32,549 nucleotides of DNA from DATMBF01 sp035559595 (GTDB taxonomy: Bacteria > Bacteroidota > Ignavibacteria > UBA10030). The notes beneath the pieces were generated by a model. It did not search any database, was not told the origin of the DNA, and worked only from the letters and a program-made list of their open reading frames with translations. The stretch's first letter is position 1; the number at the start of each line of letters is the position of its first letter. Below, one piece after another: positions 7,444-14,521 of the stretch. Position numbers and translations under genes: made by a program. The stretch covers positions 1 to 32,549 of the forward strand of contig DATMBF010000037.1 of NCBI GenBank assembly GCA_035559595.1, in the 5' to 3' direction.

Positions 7444-8442
7444 ATGAATGTTATCATTTCTCATCATCCGGGTGCGGAGCATGAAACAAAGAGCAAGGCT
7501 GAGGTCCTTGCCTGCCTCTCTCCTCTGGTCGATTCGTTGATGCAAGAGCATCTTGAGAAGCGCCGATTGTGGTTTCCGAGCGATTTCCTTCCTGCCGATG
7601 AGCAAATGAGCGACGACGATGAGGCGAAAGCAAAACAGTTGAGGGAGCGCGCTCGCGGCATGAGTGATGCGGTAAGAGTCTCGGTGACGTTAAACCTTCT
7701 CACTGAAGAGGGGTTACCCCATTTTCACAGGATCCTCGCAACGCATCTGGGGGATGAGAGCGTCTGGAGCAAATGGAATTACATGTGGACGGCGGAAGAA
7801 GATCGGCATGGCGGCATTCTTCGGGACTATGCTCGCGAGGCACGACTCTTCAAGTTCCGGCAGGTCGAAATGATGCAATTTGCCTATCAGGTCTCCGGAT
7901 TCACACCCGATTGGGATAAGGATCCTTACAAGGTGTTCGTTTACACATCTCTGCAAGAGCGAGCCACACAGGTTGCCCATGCGAATACGGGCAAGCATGC
8001 GGGGGAGTACGAACCTACGCTTCAGGGGATCCTCACGAACATTGCAGCCGACGAGGCGCGCCACTACGCTTTTTATAGGAGGGTCTTCAAAGGCCTCCTG
8101 GAGGTCGATGTGAATCGGGCTCTCCAATCGGCGCTTTCCATCTTACCCTCCATAGAAATGCCCGGGTTGACGATTCCGCACTTCAAAGAGATGGCGGATG
8201 TCGTCAGACGTGTTGGCATTTATGGTCCATGGGATTATAAGAGGATTGTCGAGGAGCTGCTGGAGTTCTGGCGGGTTGAAGTGTTGGAGGGACTTAATGA
8301 AGTGGGAAGAATTGCCCAGGAGAAGATCATGCAGATCCCCGCGCGGTTACAAAAAGTGGCAGAATATCTGGACCAACGAACGACCAGAAAATCCTTTTCC
8401 TTTGATTTCTTGTATGGAAGATTGATTGAGATGGAAGGATGA
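7444..8442 (+). CDS. Acyl-ACP desaturase, soluble diiron type
   Basis: This 332-residue protein belongs to the fatty acid desaturase type 2 family (plant stearoyl-ACP desaturases, mycobacterial DesA). It inserts a double bond into an acyl chain on acyl carrier protein using oxygen and reduced ferredoxin. All six diiron ligands can be placed: Glu88 or 89 (T-E-E-G-L-P), Glu119 and His122 (E-E-D-R-H-G), Glu172 (L-Q-E-R-A-T), and Glu204 and His207 (A-D-E-A-R-H). The spacing matches the plant enzymes closely. AGGAGAA at 7432-7438 supports the start. A terminator follows. The 247-bp gap to the divergent proline dehydrogenase start should hold both promoters, but I could not define them. The position of the double bond cannot be predicted. 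Confidence 0.88.
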   Translation: MNVIISHHPGAEHETKSKAEVLACLSPLVDSLMQEHLEKRRLWFPSDFLPADEQMSDDDEAKAKQLRERARGMSDAVRVSVTLNLLTEEGLPHFHRILATHLGDESVWSKWNYMWTAEEDRHGGILRDYAREARLFKFRQVEMMQFAYQVSGFTPDWDKDPYKVFVYTSLQERATQVAHANTGKHAGEYEPTLQGILTNIAADEARHYAFYRRVFKGLLEVDVNRALQSALSILPSIEMPGLTIPHFKEMADVVRRVGIYGPWDYKRIVEELLEFWRVEVLEGLNEVGRIAQEKIMQIPARLQKVAEYLDQRTTRKSFSFDFLYGRLIEMEG

Positions 8443-8467
8443 ACGATAGACTCGAGTGGAAATGACG

Positions 8468-8501
8468 AAGCCCCAGCCAATGCCGGGGCTTTGTTGTTTT
8501 T
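8468..8501. terminator. Rho-independent terminator after the desaturase
   Basis: AAGCCCC (8468-8474) pairs with GGGGCTT (8485-8491) around a 10-nt loop, followed by TTGTTGTTTTT. It is 25 bp past the desaturase stop. The stem could also stop leftward transcription from tRNA-Asn, although the T tract is only on the plus side. Confidence 0.8.
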
Positions 8502-8537
8502 AGGGGGGTGGACACGAATAGAACAGGCAGGACTCCA

Positions 8538-8585
8538 TCCCGCCAAACAGTGGCGGGATTTCGTTCCGAAAAAAAGCGTCGGAAC
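8538..8585. repeat. Two adjacent inverted repeats downstream of tRNA-Asn
   Basis: ATCCCGCC-N7-GGCGGGAT spans 8538-8560, and GTTCCGA-N9-TCGGAAC spans 8563-8585. Both are perfect stems in the gap between the desaturase terminator and the tRNA. On the minus strand the second loop carries seven T, so this pair may form the 3' end structure of the tRNA transcript, but neither has a classic T tract after the stem. Confidence 0.6.
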
Positions 8586-8602
8586 TCAGACTCCAAATCA
8601 TG

Positions 8603-8674
8603 CTCCACAGGCAGGACTCGAACCTGCAACCCTCCGGTTAACAGCCGGATGCTCCACCATTGAGCTACTGTGGA
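8603..8674 (-). tRNA. tRNA-Asn (anticodon GTT)
   Basis: The minus strand folds into a complete 72-nt cloverleaf: acceptor TCCACAG/CTGTGGA, D stem GCTC/GAGC, anticodon stem TCCGG/CCGGA with loop CTGTTAA (anticodon GTT, Asn), variable loop GGGTT, and T stem GCAGG/CCTGC with loop TTCGAGT. The discriminator base is G. CCA is not encoded (CAT follows), so it must be added enzymatically. The gene has its own promoter, 8717-8745, just after ahcY. Confidence 0.96.
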
Positions 8675-8681
8675 AAGAAAA

Positions 8682-8710
8682 GAAATCTCGGCAGTTGTGG
8701 CCGAGATTTC
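8682..8710 (-). promoter_or_regulatory. Leader hairpin / ahcY terminator in front of tRNA-Asn
   Basis: GAAATCTCGGC (8682-8692) and GCCGAGATTTC (8700-8710) form a perfect 11-bp stem with a 7-nt loop. Read on the minus strand the stem is followed by TTTTCTTTCC and then the mature tRNA 5' end at 8674. It has the form of a terminator for ahcY, yet it lies downstream of the tRNA promoter: the start predicted from the -10 box is near 8710, exactly the 5' foot of the stem. Confidence 0.7.
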
Positions 8711-8716
8711 GTACAA

Positions 8717-8745
8717 AATATATCCGAAAAACGAAGGAAAGTCAA
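8717..8745 (-). promoter_or_regulatory. Sigma-70-type promoter of tRNA-Asn
   Basis: On the minus strand TTGACT (8745-8740) and TATATT (8722-8717) are separated by exactly 17 bp. The boxes are identical to those found in front of ybaB. The -35 box begins 9 bp after the ahcY stop codon. Predicted transcription starts near 8710. Confidence 0.75.
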
Positions 8746-8753
8746 TACAAACG

Positions 8754-10034
8754 CTACGTGCCGGCGGAGTAGTCGGACATGTATTTGATCTGCTCTTTTG
8801 TGAGCGTATCGATCTTGAGACCCATCGTGGCCAGCTTCACACGCGCAATTTCCTGATCCTGCTCGGCGGGAATATCATAGACCTTGTTCTCCAGCCGCTG
8901 TCCCTTTTTGTGAAGCTCTGCAAGCCGCAGTTGCGACATGAACTGGTTCGCGAACGACATGTCCATTACCTCTGACGGATGTCCTTCTGCGGCAGCAAGA
9001 TTCACAAGCCTGCCTTTTGCCAGCAAATAAATCTTCCTTCCATCCTTCATCGTGAACTCTTCATTCTCAGCACGAATCTCCCGAACACTCTTGGAGACCT
9101 TTTTCAGATCATTGATATTGATCTCGCAATCGTAGTGGCCGGTGTTGCAAACAATGGCGCCATCTTTCATCATCTTGAAATGTCTCTCAACGATGATATC
9201 CTTCACCCCTGTGGCTGTAATAAAGACATCTCCGATTTTTGCCGCCTCGTCCATCGGCATCACGCGGAATCCTTCGAGTGTGGCTTTGAGGGCGGCGGTC
9301 GGTTTCACTTCGGTAATAATGACATTCGCTCCAAGTCCCTTCGCACGTATGGCCACGCCTTTTCCGCAATGGCCGAATCCGGCTACAACCACATTCTTTC
9401 CGGCAAGAAGGACACTCGTGGCGCGAAGTATGCCGTCGAGTGTCGATTGGCCGGTCCCATACACGTTGTCGAAATCCCATTTTGTCTCGGCATCGTTCAC
9501 CGCAATAACGGGGTAATGCAGGGCTCCATCGGCTGCCATGGCGCGAAGGCGCTGCACACCGGTCGTTGTCTCTTCCGTTCCGCCGATGACGGATTTCGTT
9601 GCCATCTCCGGATACTTATTGTGAATCGTGAAGATCAGATCGGCTCCGTCATCCAGCGTGAGGTTGGGTTGCATTTTGAGGGTCTCTTCGATGCACCAGT
9701 AGAATTCTTTGACGTTCATTCCGTGCCATGCGAAAATCGGAATGCCATCGGCTGCAAGCGCCGCGGCGATGTCATCCTGCGTAGAAAGCGGATTGCACCC
9801 GCTCCAGCTTACCTGGGCCCCTGCTTCAACAAATGTTTTGACCAGAACTGCAGTTTCTTTCGTAACATGCAGACAACCGGCAATCTTGAATCCCTTCAGC
9901 GGTTTTGTCTTTCGATATTTTTCTCTGAGTGCCATTAAGACGGGCATGCGGGATTCTGCCCATTCGATTCTCATACGACCTGCTTTTGCGAGTCCGAGAT
10001 CTTTAACTTTGTATTGACCTTTCTTTTCATCCAT
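8754..10034 (-). CDS. ahcY: Adenosylhomocysteinase
   Basis: This 426-residue cytoplasmic NAD enzyme cleaves S-adenosylhomocysteine to adenosine and homocysteine, relieving product inhibition of methyltransferases. The NAD loop is G-F-G-H-C-G-K-G at 219-226. Substrate-site elements include D-D-G-A-D at 128-132, G-G-T-E-E-T-T-T-G at 151-159 and N-D-A-E-T-K with Lys185, followed by N-V-Y-G-T-G-Q-S. The length is that of the short form. The C-terminus ends Y-S-A-G-T and lacks the Lys/Tyr tail that reaches into the NAD site of the neighbouring subunit in longer forms, as in some thermophile enzymes. GGATAGGA lies upstream of ATG 10034. It follows metK by 50 bp on the same strand, so the two form a methyl-cycle operon. 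Confidence 0.95.
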   Translation of the reverse strand: MDEKKGQYKVKDLGLAKAGRMRIEWAESRMPVLMALREKYRKTKPLKGFKIAGCLHVTKETAVLVKTFVEAGAQVSWSGCNPLSTQDDIAAALAADGIPIFAWHGMNVKEFYWCIEETLKMQPNLTLDDGADLIFTIHNKYPEMATKSVIGGTEETTTGVQRLRAMAADGALHYPVIAVNDAETKWDFDNVYGTGQSTLDGILRATSVLLAGKNVVVAGFGHCGKGVAIRAKGLGANVIITEVKPTAALKATLEGFRVMPMDEAAKIGDVFITATGVKDIIVERHFKMMKDGAIVCNTGHYDCEININDLKKVSKSVREIRAENEEFTMKDGRKIYLLAKGRLVNLAAAEGHPSEVMDMSFANQFMSQLRLAELHKKGQRLENKVYDIPAEQDQEIARVKLATMGLKIDTLTKEQIKYMSDYSAGT

Positions 10035-10084
10035 AACGTCGATTGATCCTATCCTTTATGATTAAGTGAAGTTGTCGGTCGACC

Positions 10085-11239
10085 TTAGGCGCCGAAGCGT
10101 GATGCTTCTTTCTTAAACATCTTCACAAGGTCGAGTCTCTCCCATGTAAATTCCTTTTCGTTTCGTCCGAAATGACCGTAGGCGGCCGTCTTCCGGTAGA
10201 TCGGTCGGCGCAAATCGAGTCGCTTGATAATTCCGCGAGGTGTCATATCGACATTCTTCTGAACAATACGGGCAATCTCGTGATCGGGAATGATGCCGGT
10301 GCCAAACGTCTGCACGTGAATTGAGACCGGATCTGCTACACCGATGGCATAAGCGACCTGAATCAGGCATTCCGTTGCCAATCCGGCAGCAACGATGTTC
10401 TTTGCGAGATGACGAGCTGCATAGGCAGCGCTACGATCGACCTTCGTTGGATCTTTGCCTGAAAAGGCTCCGCCTCCATGCGGCGCTCTCCCGCCGTAGG
10501 TATCCACAACAATCTTCCGACCTGTGAGTCCGCTATCTCCGTGCGGACCACCGATCTCGAATCTTCCGGTGGGGTTAACGAAGTACCTGGTTTTCCCATC
10601 CAGCATTCCAGCGGGAATGATCTTTTTGACAACGTGCTCGATCACATCCTCTTTGATTTGCTTTTGCGAAACTTCAGCGTCATGCTGCGTCGAAACGACG
10701 ACGGTATCCACGCGCAGCGGCTTGTGTCCTTCGTACTCGATGGTGACTTGGGATTTGGCATCGGGGCGCAGGTACGCCATCACTCCGTTCTGCGATTTCC
10801 GTATCTCCGCCAGCCGTCGTACGATCTGATGCGCGAACATGATCGGCATCGGCATCAACTCCGGTGTTTCATTGCACGCATAGCCGAACATCATTCCCTG
10901 ATCCCCGGCCCCGCCGGTATCGACGCCTCGGGCAATATCCGGTGATTGCGAATGAATGGCCGAGATTACAGAACATGAGTCTGCGTCAAACCGGTACTCC
11001 GCCTTCGTGTAGCCGATCTGCCGGATAACATCGCGGACGATATCCTGCACTTCAATGTAACCCTTCGTGGTAATCTCTCCGCCGACTAATGCAAGACCCG
11101 TTGTGACGAAGCTTTCGCAGGCTACACGAGAATACTTATCTTGTGCGAGAAGAGCATCAAGAACGGCGTCAGAAATCTGGTCGCAGACTTTGTCCGGGTG
11201 GCCTTCTGAAACCGACTCGGATGTAAAGAGGTACCTCAT
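10085..11239 (-). CDS. metK: S-adenosylmethionine synthetase
   Basis: This 384-residue enzyme makes S-adenosylmethionine from methionine and ATP. It shows the signature hexapeptide-type motif G-A-G-D-Q-G-M-M-F-G-Y near 117 and the P-loop-like G-G-G-A-F-S-G-K-D near 255, and starts F-T-S-E-S-V-S-E-G-H-P-D-K with the conserved His and Asp. The length is standard. AAGGGAG lies just upstream of ATG 11239. It precedes ahcY and follows the nucleotidyltransferase by 71 bp on the same strand. I looked for a SAM-binding riboswitch in that short gap and saw none, so metK is probably transcribed with its neighbours or from a promoter inside the upstream gene. Confidence 0.96.
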   Translation of the reverse strand: MRYLFTSESVSEGHPDKVCDQISDAVLDALLAQDKYSRVACESFVTTGLALVGGEITTKGYIEVQDIVRDVIRQIGYTKAEYRFDADSCSVISAIHSQSPDIARGVDTGGAGDQGMMFGYACNETPELMPMPIMFAHQIVRRLAEIRKSQNGVMAYLRPDAKSQVTIEYEGHKPLRVDTVVVSTQHDAEVSQKQIKEDVIEHVVKKIIPAGMLDGKTRYFVNPTGRFEIGGPHGDSGLTGRKIVVDTYGGRAPHGGGAFSGKDPTKVDRSAAYAARHLAKNIVAAGLATECLIQVAYAIGVADPVSIHVQTFGTGIIPDHEIARIVQKNVDMTPRGIIKRLDLRRPIYRKTAAYGHFGRNEKEFTWERLDLVKMFKKEASRFGA

Positions 11240-11310
11240 AGAATCTCCCTTGCTGGTATCCGTTGTGATTGCTTGATGGGGTTGTGGAGAGATGATCCGC
11301 AGCAGCAGTC

Positions 11311-12285
11311 TTAATAGAATTCGAGTTCCGAGGAATCGCCGATATTGATTCGCTTATAGGCGCCCCGCACGATCGCATTACTTCCAACAATCGATTCCTC
11401 CAGTAAAGCATCCTGAACGACCGCACCTTCGCTGATAATGGAATTCCGCACAATCGCGTTTTCAACGGTCGCTCCTTCTGCTATGGTAGCAAAAGGACCA
11501 AGGACGGCATTCTTGACGGTCGCTTTTGGCGAGACAAACACCGGCGGCTGGATGACAATTCCATTCCCCAGTTTGGGCGGGGGCATTTGCTTTAAGAGGT
11601 GCCGATTGGTCGAAAGAAGTGTCTCAGGCTTACCGCAGTCGAACCAACCCTCCACGGTAAACGTCTTCATCTTTTCTCCTTTTTCGATCATCATTTGAAG
11701 GGCATCGGTAAGCTGGTATTCGCCTTTCGTACGCACGTCCCTCTTGATCATCTCTTTCAGACACTCGATCAGGATCTGCGGATTCTTGATGTAGTAAATG
11801 CCGATAACTGCAAGATTGCTCTGCGGCTGCTCAGGTTTCTCAATCAAGCGCGCCACGAATCCGTCTCGAGTTTCCACAACGCCGAACCTTCTGGCATCCT
11901 CGACCTCTTTCACGGCGAGGACGTGATGCTCATTCTTCATCATCGATCGGAGATCGACATCGAAGATGGTGTCGCCAAGGATGATGAGAATGGGGTCACG
12001 TGAGATCGTATGACGCGACAGGTAGATGGCATGACCGATTCCCAATCGCTCCTCCTGTTCGACAAAATCGACCTTGACCTTGTAATGATTGAGGATGTAA
12101 TCCCTGATCTTCTCACCGAGATAGCCGATGATGATCGTGACTTCATCGAACCCGCTCTCAACGAGCTTGTCCATGATGTGTCCGATGATCGGCTTACCGG
12201 CAACGTTGAGAAGGACTTTGGGGACTGTGTAGGTGTGGGGGCGGAGCCTGCTTCCCACCCCCGCAACAGGAATGATTGCGCGCAT
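11311..12285 (-). CDS. Sugar-phosphate nucleotidyltransferase with hexapeptide-repeat tail
   Basis: This 324-residue enzyme transfers a nucleotide to a sugar phosphate, making an NDP-sugar for glycan synthesis. The N-terminal Rossmann-like domain has the signature A-G-V-G-S-R-L-R-P-H-T at about 8-18 and P-K near 23, then G-D-T near 106 for metal binding and G-E-Y-Q-L-T near 190. The last 90 residues carry left-handed beta-helix hexapeptides (V-S-P-K-A-T-V, I-A-E-G-A-T-V, I-S-E-G-A-V-V) with isoleucine or valine every six residues. ATG 12285 has GAGG upstream and starts exactly at the conserved domain, so a longer frame to 12333 is discarded. The sugar is unknown. Glucose-1-phosphate thymidylyl- or uridylyl-transferase is most likely. 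It lies upstream of metK on the same strand. Confidence 0.85.
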   Translation of the reverse strand: MRAIIPVAGVGSRLRPHTYTVPKVLLNVAGKPIIGHIMDKLVESGFDEVTIIIGYLGEKIRDYILNHYKVKVDFVEQEERLGIGHAIYLSRHTISRDPILIILGDTIFDVDLRSMMKNEHHVLAVKEVEDARRFGVVETRDGFVARLIEKPEQPQSNLAVIGIYYIKNPQILIECLKEMIKRDVRTKGEYQLTDALQMMIEKGEKMKTFTVEGWFDCGKPETLLSTNRHLLKQMPPPKLGNGIVIQPPVFVSPKATVKNAVLGPFATIAEGATVENAIVRNSIISEGAVVQDALLEESIVGSNAIVRGAYKRINIGDSSELEFY

Positions 12286-12375
12286 GATCCTCGTGAAAAA
12301 TTCGACACGAAAGATAAGGAAGATTCTCTCCATTTACAAACCCATTTCCCTTTGCAACGAAGCAAAACGCTTTCG

Positions 12376-12404
12376 TTGACTTTCCCTCCTTTTCCATCTA
12401 TATT
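12376..12404 (+). promoter_or_regulatory. Sigma-70-type promoter of ybaB-recR
   Basis: TTGACT (12376-12381), 17 bp, TATATT (12399-12404). The predicted start near 12411 gives a 28-nt leader with GAGG at 12427-12430. A 7-bp inverted repeat, CAACGAA (12355-12361) and TTCGTTG (12372-12378), overlaps the -35 box and could be an operator. Confidence 0.75.
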
Positions 12405-12438
12405 CAATCGAATTCCTTTACTGATTGAGGAGCGCTGA

Positions 12439-12780
12439 ATGATGAAAGGTTTGCCGAACGTGCAGTCGATGATGAAGCAAGTGCAGAAAATGCAGGAGAA
12501 GATGGCCGAGGTTCAAGCGGAACTTGAGCACAAGACTGTCAGCGCCGAGGCGGGCGGAGGGATGGTGAAAGTGACGGCCAACGGCAAGCAGCAAATTGTG
12601 AAGATCGAAATCGAAAAAGAAGTGATTAACCCTGAAGAGAAAGAGATGTTGGAAGACCTCGTTGCCGCTGCCGTGAACAAAGCCCTTGAAGCGTCCTCCG
12701 CTATGGCTCAGGAGCACATGCAAAAAGCAACCAGCGGAATGATCCCCAACATCCCGGGTCTGAATCTCCCCGGCTTGTAA
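12439..12780 (+). CDS. ybaB: YbaB/EbfC family nucleoid-associated protein
   Basis: This is a 113-residue DNA-binding protein of the YbaB/EbfC family, which forms a tweezer-like dimer and coats DNA. The N-terminal amphipathic helix is rich in Met, Gln, Lys and Glu (residues 1-35). It is followed by the family core with A-G-G-G-M-V-K-V-T-A-N-G, a V-K-I-E-I-E strand and a second helix that contains L-E-D-L-V-A-A-A-V-N-K-A. The start codons ATGATG at 12439 follow GAGG. The pairing with recR, 12 bp downstream, is the standard arrangement. dnaX, which often precedes the pair, is not here. A clear promoter lies upstream. Confidence 0.92.
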   Translation: MMKGLPNVQSMMKQVQKMQEKMAEVQAELEHKTVSAEAGGGMVKVTANGKQQIVKIEIEKEVINPEEKEMLEDLVAAAVNKALEASSAMAQEHMQKATSGMIPNIPGLNLPGL

Positions 12781-12792
12781 GACCTCTCAGCA

Positions 12793-13389
12793 ATGTACAC
12801 CGCAGAATCCGTTGAACACCTTGCCGAGCAATTCGCTCAGCTTCCCGGTATCGGCCGCAAGACCGCCCACCGGTTAGCCCTCTACGTCCTGAAGATGAAT
12901 CGTGACGAAGTCGTCACGCTCGCGAAAGCGCTCGTCAATGTTAAAGATAAGGTGCGGTATTGCTCGGTCTGCTCGAACATTACCGAGAACGACCCGTGTG
13001 CCATTTGTTCAAACACTCGCCGCGATCGTGCCGTCATTTGTGTGGTGGAAGAGCCAAGCGATGTGCTGGCAATTGAGAAGACGAATGAGTTTAGGGGATT
13101 GTATCACGTTCTTGGCGGAGCACTCTCGCCGCTGGATGGAATTGGTCCGGAGGAATTGCGGATCAAGGAGCTGTTGCGCCGCGCTTCGGAGAACGGGATT
13201 CAAGAGATTATCCTTGCGCTGAATCCGAATGTGGAGGGAGAAGCGACAACGCTCTATCTCTCTAAGTTATTGAAGACGCTGGGGGTTAAAGTGACTCGAA
13301 TCGCGCGAGGATTGCCCGTCGGTTCCGATCTCGAATTTGCCGATGCGGCGACCCTGAGTCGTGCGTTGGAAGGGCGCATCGCTGTATAG
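12793..13389 (+). CDS. recR: Recombination protein RecR
   Basis: This 198-residue protein acts with RecF and RecO in loading RecA at single-strand gaps. Features in order are an N-terminal helix-hairpin-helix (L-P-G-I-G-R-K-T-A near 18-26), a four-cysteine zinc finger (C-S-V-C then C-A-I-C, about 57-75), a Toprim domain with V-V-E-E-P-S-D near 84-90, and a C-terminal Walker-B-like segment ending in I-A-R-G-L-P-V-G-S-D-L-E. All are intact and the length is typical. It is cotranscribed with ybaB, and the following lipoprotein gene starts only 3 bp after its stop. Confidence 0.96.
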   Translation: MYTAESVEHLAEQFAQLPGIGRKTAHRLALYVLKMNRDEVVTLAKALVNVKDKVRYCSVCSNITENDPCAICSNTRRDRAVICVVEEPSDVLAIEKTNEFRGLYHVLGGALSPLDGIGPEELRIKELLRRASENGIQEIILALNPNVEGEATTLYLSKLLKTLGVKVTRIARGLPVGSDLEFADAATLSRALEGRIAV

Positions 13390-13392
13390 GTC

Positions 13393-13980
13393 GTGACTCG
13401 AATCTCCGGATGGACTATTGTTTTGGCGTTCTCCGCCCTCTCCTGCAATATTTTTGAGACACGCGATCCCGAACCACCTACACAATCAAGCTCCAGCTTT
13501 CAACCTCCTACAGAGCCGTCGATCGTCTTTTCGAATATGATCAACGCCTTCCGTGATCTCAATTCGTTGAATTATCTTCGCTCATTCTCCGACTCGGCTG
13601 CCACCAACCGATCGTATCGTTTCGAGCCGACGCCGCAGGCGCAATCAAAATACGGCGACCTGTTTCAGAGTTGGACCAGAACATCGGAACAACAATACTT
13701 TGATAATTTTCGCACGCGAGTGCCGCAGGGTTCCGTCGCTACACTCGAGCTCTCCTTCTCTGTTCAGATCATCCAGTCGGATTCTGCTCAATTCGAGGCT
13801 ACGTACCGACTCGTTATTCCCCATACACAGCCCTCTGTAGCTCAGGAAGCTCGCGGCCATTCTCAATTCTTTCTCGTTGTCGATCGTTCCCGTAACTGGT
13901 CGATCTGGCGATGGGTAGACCTGCCGCTGAATCAGCAAGATGTGACCTGGAGCGAGCTGAAGGGAGCATTCGGTCGTTAG
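13393..13980 (+). CDS. Putative lipoprotein, unknown function
   Basis: This 195-residue protein is read from GTG 13393. The first 18 residues form a short hydrophobic export signal ending A-L-S-C, a plausible though not perfect lipobox with the lipidated Cys near position 18. A Pro/Ser-rich linker follows (about 22-40), then a mixed domain that ends with W-S-I-W-R-W-V-D near 170. The next gene also ends in W-x-I-x-R-W-x-D, so the two look like diverged paralogues with a fold resembling NTF2-like lipoproteins; this last point is a guess from the pattern. It begins 3 bp after recR, so it shares that transcript. No named family was recognised. Confidence 0.65.
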   Translation: MTRISGWTIVLAFSALSCNIFETRDPEPPTQSSSSFQPPTEPSIVFSNMINAFRDLNSLNYLRSFSDSAATNRSYRFEPTPQAQSKYGDLFQSWTRTSEQQYFDNFRTRVPQGSVATLELSFSVQIIQSDSAQFEATYRLVIPHTQPSVAQEARGHSQFFLVVDRSRNWSIWRWVDLPLNQQDVTWSELKGAFGR

Positions 13981-13994
13981 TCGAAATCGAACGC

Positions 13995-14501
13995 ATGAGA
14001 ATTCTGTTTCTTCCGGTCATGACCGTCTTTGTCGTTGCCTGCAATCCCTTTGCACCGGGATTTGACGACACGCCAGGTGAGGTTCAGTCTTTGCTTGGCG
14101 ATCAAAAGACAGTCGATGGTGTCTTCCAGAATATCAAGTATTCGTACACATTTCGGGATACGACCATCTACGGGCAGTTGCTTGATGGAGATTTTGTGTT
14201 TCTCTTTCGCGATTATGATCGAGGTGTGGATGTGACATGGGGGAGGGATGAGGAGATGCGTGCAACGCACGAACTGTTTCGGAATGTTCAGAGGCTCGAT
14301 CTTGTCTGGAACAACATCATTGCGCTATCGACCGATTCGGCAGGAACGCTTTCGAGTGTGACCAGGAATTTCAATCTCACGGTGACCTTCAACCCAAGCG
14401 ACATCATTCGCGTCGACGGTTACGCCAATCTTTCTCTTGTTCGTCCGAACAGTCAACATCCCTGGCGAATCGTTCGCTGGAAGGACGAGTCGAATTTTTA
14501 G
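13995..14501 (+). CDS. Putative lipoprotein, probable paralogue of the preceding gene
   Basis: This 168-residue protein starts at ATG 13995, chosen because the signal peptide M-R-I-L-F-L-P-V-M-T-V-F begins there and leads to the lipobox V-V-A-C, with lipidated Cys16. An open frame continues upstream, but it overlaps the previous gene and would bury the signal. The mature part is rich in aromatic residues and Asp and ends with W-R-I-V-R-W-K-D-E, matching the tail of the neighbour. Both lie between recR and pheA, 14 bp apart, in one run of plus-strand genes. Function is unknown. An outer-membrane-anchored, NTF2-like domain is possible but unproven. Confidence 0.65.
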   Translation: MRILFLPVMTVFVVACNPFAPGFDDTPGEVQSLLGDQKTVDGVFQNIKYSYTFRDTTIYGQLLDGDFVFLFRDYDRGVDVTWGRDEEMRATHELFRNVQRLDLVWNNIIALSTDSAGTLSSVTRNFNLTVTFNPSDIIRVDGYANLSLVRPNSQHPWRIVRWKDESNF

Positions 14502-14521
14502 CAGACTGTTGTTGGAGTGAA

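Noticed and set aside
8491..8772. Plus-strand frame across the tRNA region
   Set aside because: It is read through the antisense of tRNA-Asn, a common spurious translation.
8979..9938. Antisense frame (319 codons) opposite ahcY
   Set aside because: Cys/His-rich translation typical of a reversed G+C-rich gene; ahcY is unambiguous.
11240..11310. SAM riboswitch upstream of metK
   Set aside because: The gap is only 71 bp and no multi-helix junction or terminator stem could be drawn.
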